Shown: one piece after another, positions 5,034 to 5,898 of the stretch
Layout: each line of letters begins with the position of its first letter
Position numbering within the stretch: position 1 is the stretch's first letter
Source of the DNA: an uncultured Dehalococcoidia bacterium
GTDB lineage: Bacteria; Chloroflexota; Dehalococcoidia; Tepidiformales; Tepidiformaceae
Reading direction: 5' to 3'
NCBI GenBank assembly: GCA_937954195.1
Contig: CALFYR010000416.1
Span: forward strand, 1 to 5,898
DNA length: 5,898 nt
Notes under the pieces: generated by a model
What the model was told of the DNA's origin: nothing
Seen by the model: only the letters and a program-made list of their open reading frames with translations
Databases searched by the model: none
Position numbers and translations under genes: made by a program

Positions 5034-5898
5034 TTACGCATCGAGGGCGCCTTCCTCCCGCAACGCCAACAGCGAATCGCGCCACGCGTCTACCGTTGCC
5101 GCAATGTCGGCCTCTGTGTGGACGGAGCTGGTCATGCCACCGGCCCCGAAAAAGTGCGACCCGCGAGTCAGCATCGCCAGCTGCATCAGCCGCGACCGTT
5201 CCTCGGGCATGCCCTTCTCCATCAGCGTCCACGGCAGGTCGTGCGGGTCATAGTCCTGGGCCTCCGGGACCGACGTCCCGGCAAGGACGATGCGGAACTC
5301 GGACGACTGCCCGTACACGAACCCCGGGATACCCAGCTCGCAGAGTACACCGTTCATGCCCGCACGCAGTTGCGCCCCGAGCGCGTTCGCGCGCTGCTGG
5401 TGGCTCCCATCGGCAATCGTCCGCAAGCACGCGACTCCCGCCGCCGCTGAAAGAGGGTTCGCGTTGAACGTCCCCGGGTGTCCCACCTTCGCAGCCTTCG
5501 TACCCGGTTCGGGGAACTGCAGGTGCTCCAGCACCTCACGCCTCCCGGCCACGGCGCCGCCGGGGAACCCTCCGGCGAGGATCTTCGCCAGCGTCGTCAG
5601 GTCCGGCCGCACCCCTTCCACTTCCTGTACGCCGCCAGGCGCCCACCGGAACCCCGTCACCACCTCATCCATGATGAACACAATGCCCTCCGCGCGGCAG
5701 AACTCCTGCAGTTCGGGCAGGAACCCACGCGGCACGGGCAGCGTCCCGCTCGAAGCGCCGGCCGACTCGATGATGATCGCCCCAATGTCGCCACGCTGGG
5801 CCACCGTTTCCCGCACCTGCTCCATATCCAGCGGGAGCACCGACACCGAGTCCAGCGTCGATTGCGGAACGCCCGCCGGCGCGGAATTCGAGTACTTC
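5034..5898 (-). CDS. Class-III PLP aminotransferase, glutamate-1-semialdehyde aminomutase-like (5' truncated)
   Basis: The frame is open to the right edge, giving 287 residues of a family about 430 long, so roughly the first third is missing. The large-domain motifs of class-III (COG0001-type) aminotransferases are present: IIIESAGASSG, the PLP-ring aspartate in FIMDEVVTGFR (local D77), and LAKILAGGFPGGAVAGR with the Schiff-base lysine exactly 28 residues later (local K105), the same spacing as in HemL. PGTFNANPLSAAAG carries the phosphate-contacting threonine (local T143), and the end SSVHTEADI matches HemL's HTxxDI. HemL makes 5-aminolevulinate for haem. Several blocks differ from canonical HemL (for example PGTFNANP where HemL typically has AGTLSGNP), so this may be a paralogue acting on another amino compound. 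No other tetrapyrrole gene is visible. The GTG at 5846 is internal. It is followed 42 bp later by the small membrane-protein gene. Confidence 0.9.
   Translation of the reverse strand, partial: KYSNSAPAGVPQSTLDSVSVLPLDMEQVRETVAQRGDIGAIIIESAGASSGTLPVPRGFLPELQEFCRAEGIVFIMDEVVTGFRWAPGGVQEVEGVRPDLTTLAKILAGGFPGGAVAGRREVLEHLQFPEPGTKAAKVGHPGTFNANPLSAAAGVACLRTIADGSHQQRANALGAQLRAGMNGVLCELGIPGFVYGQSSEFRIVLAGTSVPEAQDYDPHDLPWTLMEKGMPEERSRLMQLAMLTRGSHFFGAGGMTSSVHTEADIAATVDAWRDSLLALREEGALDA

Noticed and set aside
5844..5846. GTG 5846 as the start of the aminotransferase
   Set aside because: The frame stays open to the window edge and the upstream residues (KYSNSAPAGVPQSTLDS) fit the HemL-like fold; the gene is simply cut off.

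Overview
The window is GC-rich bacterial DNA (roughly two thirds G+C by eye, third codon positions mostly C or G) with six complete genes and two truncated ones. All are chromosomal. I see no mobile element, CRISPR array, phage gene, tRNA or rRNA. The conserved infB-rbfA-truB block, the tiny four-cysteine protein of the DUF5679 type and the overall composition fit a member of the Chloroflexota, perhaps the Dehalococcoidia/Tepidiforma side. This placement is inference from gene content and would need a search to confirm.

Left half, plus strand (1-2391): the 3' part of infB (translation initiation factor IF-2), rbfA (30S maturation factor) and truB (tRNA pseudouridine-55 synthase) form the classic translation/ribosome-maturation operon. 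rbfA and truB overlap by 17 bases. A perfect 9-bp GC hairpin lies just after the infB stop, in the only real gap inside the operon.

Middle (2392-2752): a 160-bp spacer carries a good sigma-70-type promoter (exact TTGACA). It is followed by a 46-codon gene that starts at TTG behind a near-perfect Shine-Dalgarno sequence and encodes a small Cys4 zinc-ribbon-like protein. A long GC hairpin at 2716-2751 separates it from the convergent minus-strand genes and probably ends transcription from both sides.

Right half, minus strand, read from right to left (5898-2753): a class-III PLP aminotransferase of the glutamate-1-semialdehyde aminomutase type (5' end outside the window), a small single-pass membrane protein with three cysteines, an aldo/keto reductase, and an inositol-monophosphatase-family phosphatase most like bacterial HisN (histidinol-phosphatase). 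The reductase and phosphatase share one base (TAATG) and are probably translationally coupled. The other gaps are 42 and 50 bp, so the four may be one transcription unit, with a possible extra promoter before the reductase. No single pathway clearly joins the four.

I did not find a convincing new biological system. The items most worth following are the small membrane protein, the infB-rbfA hairpin and the independently expressed small zinc-ribbon gene.
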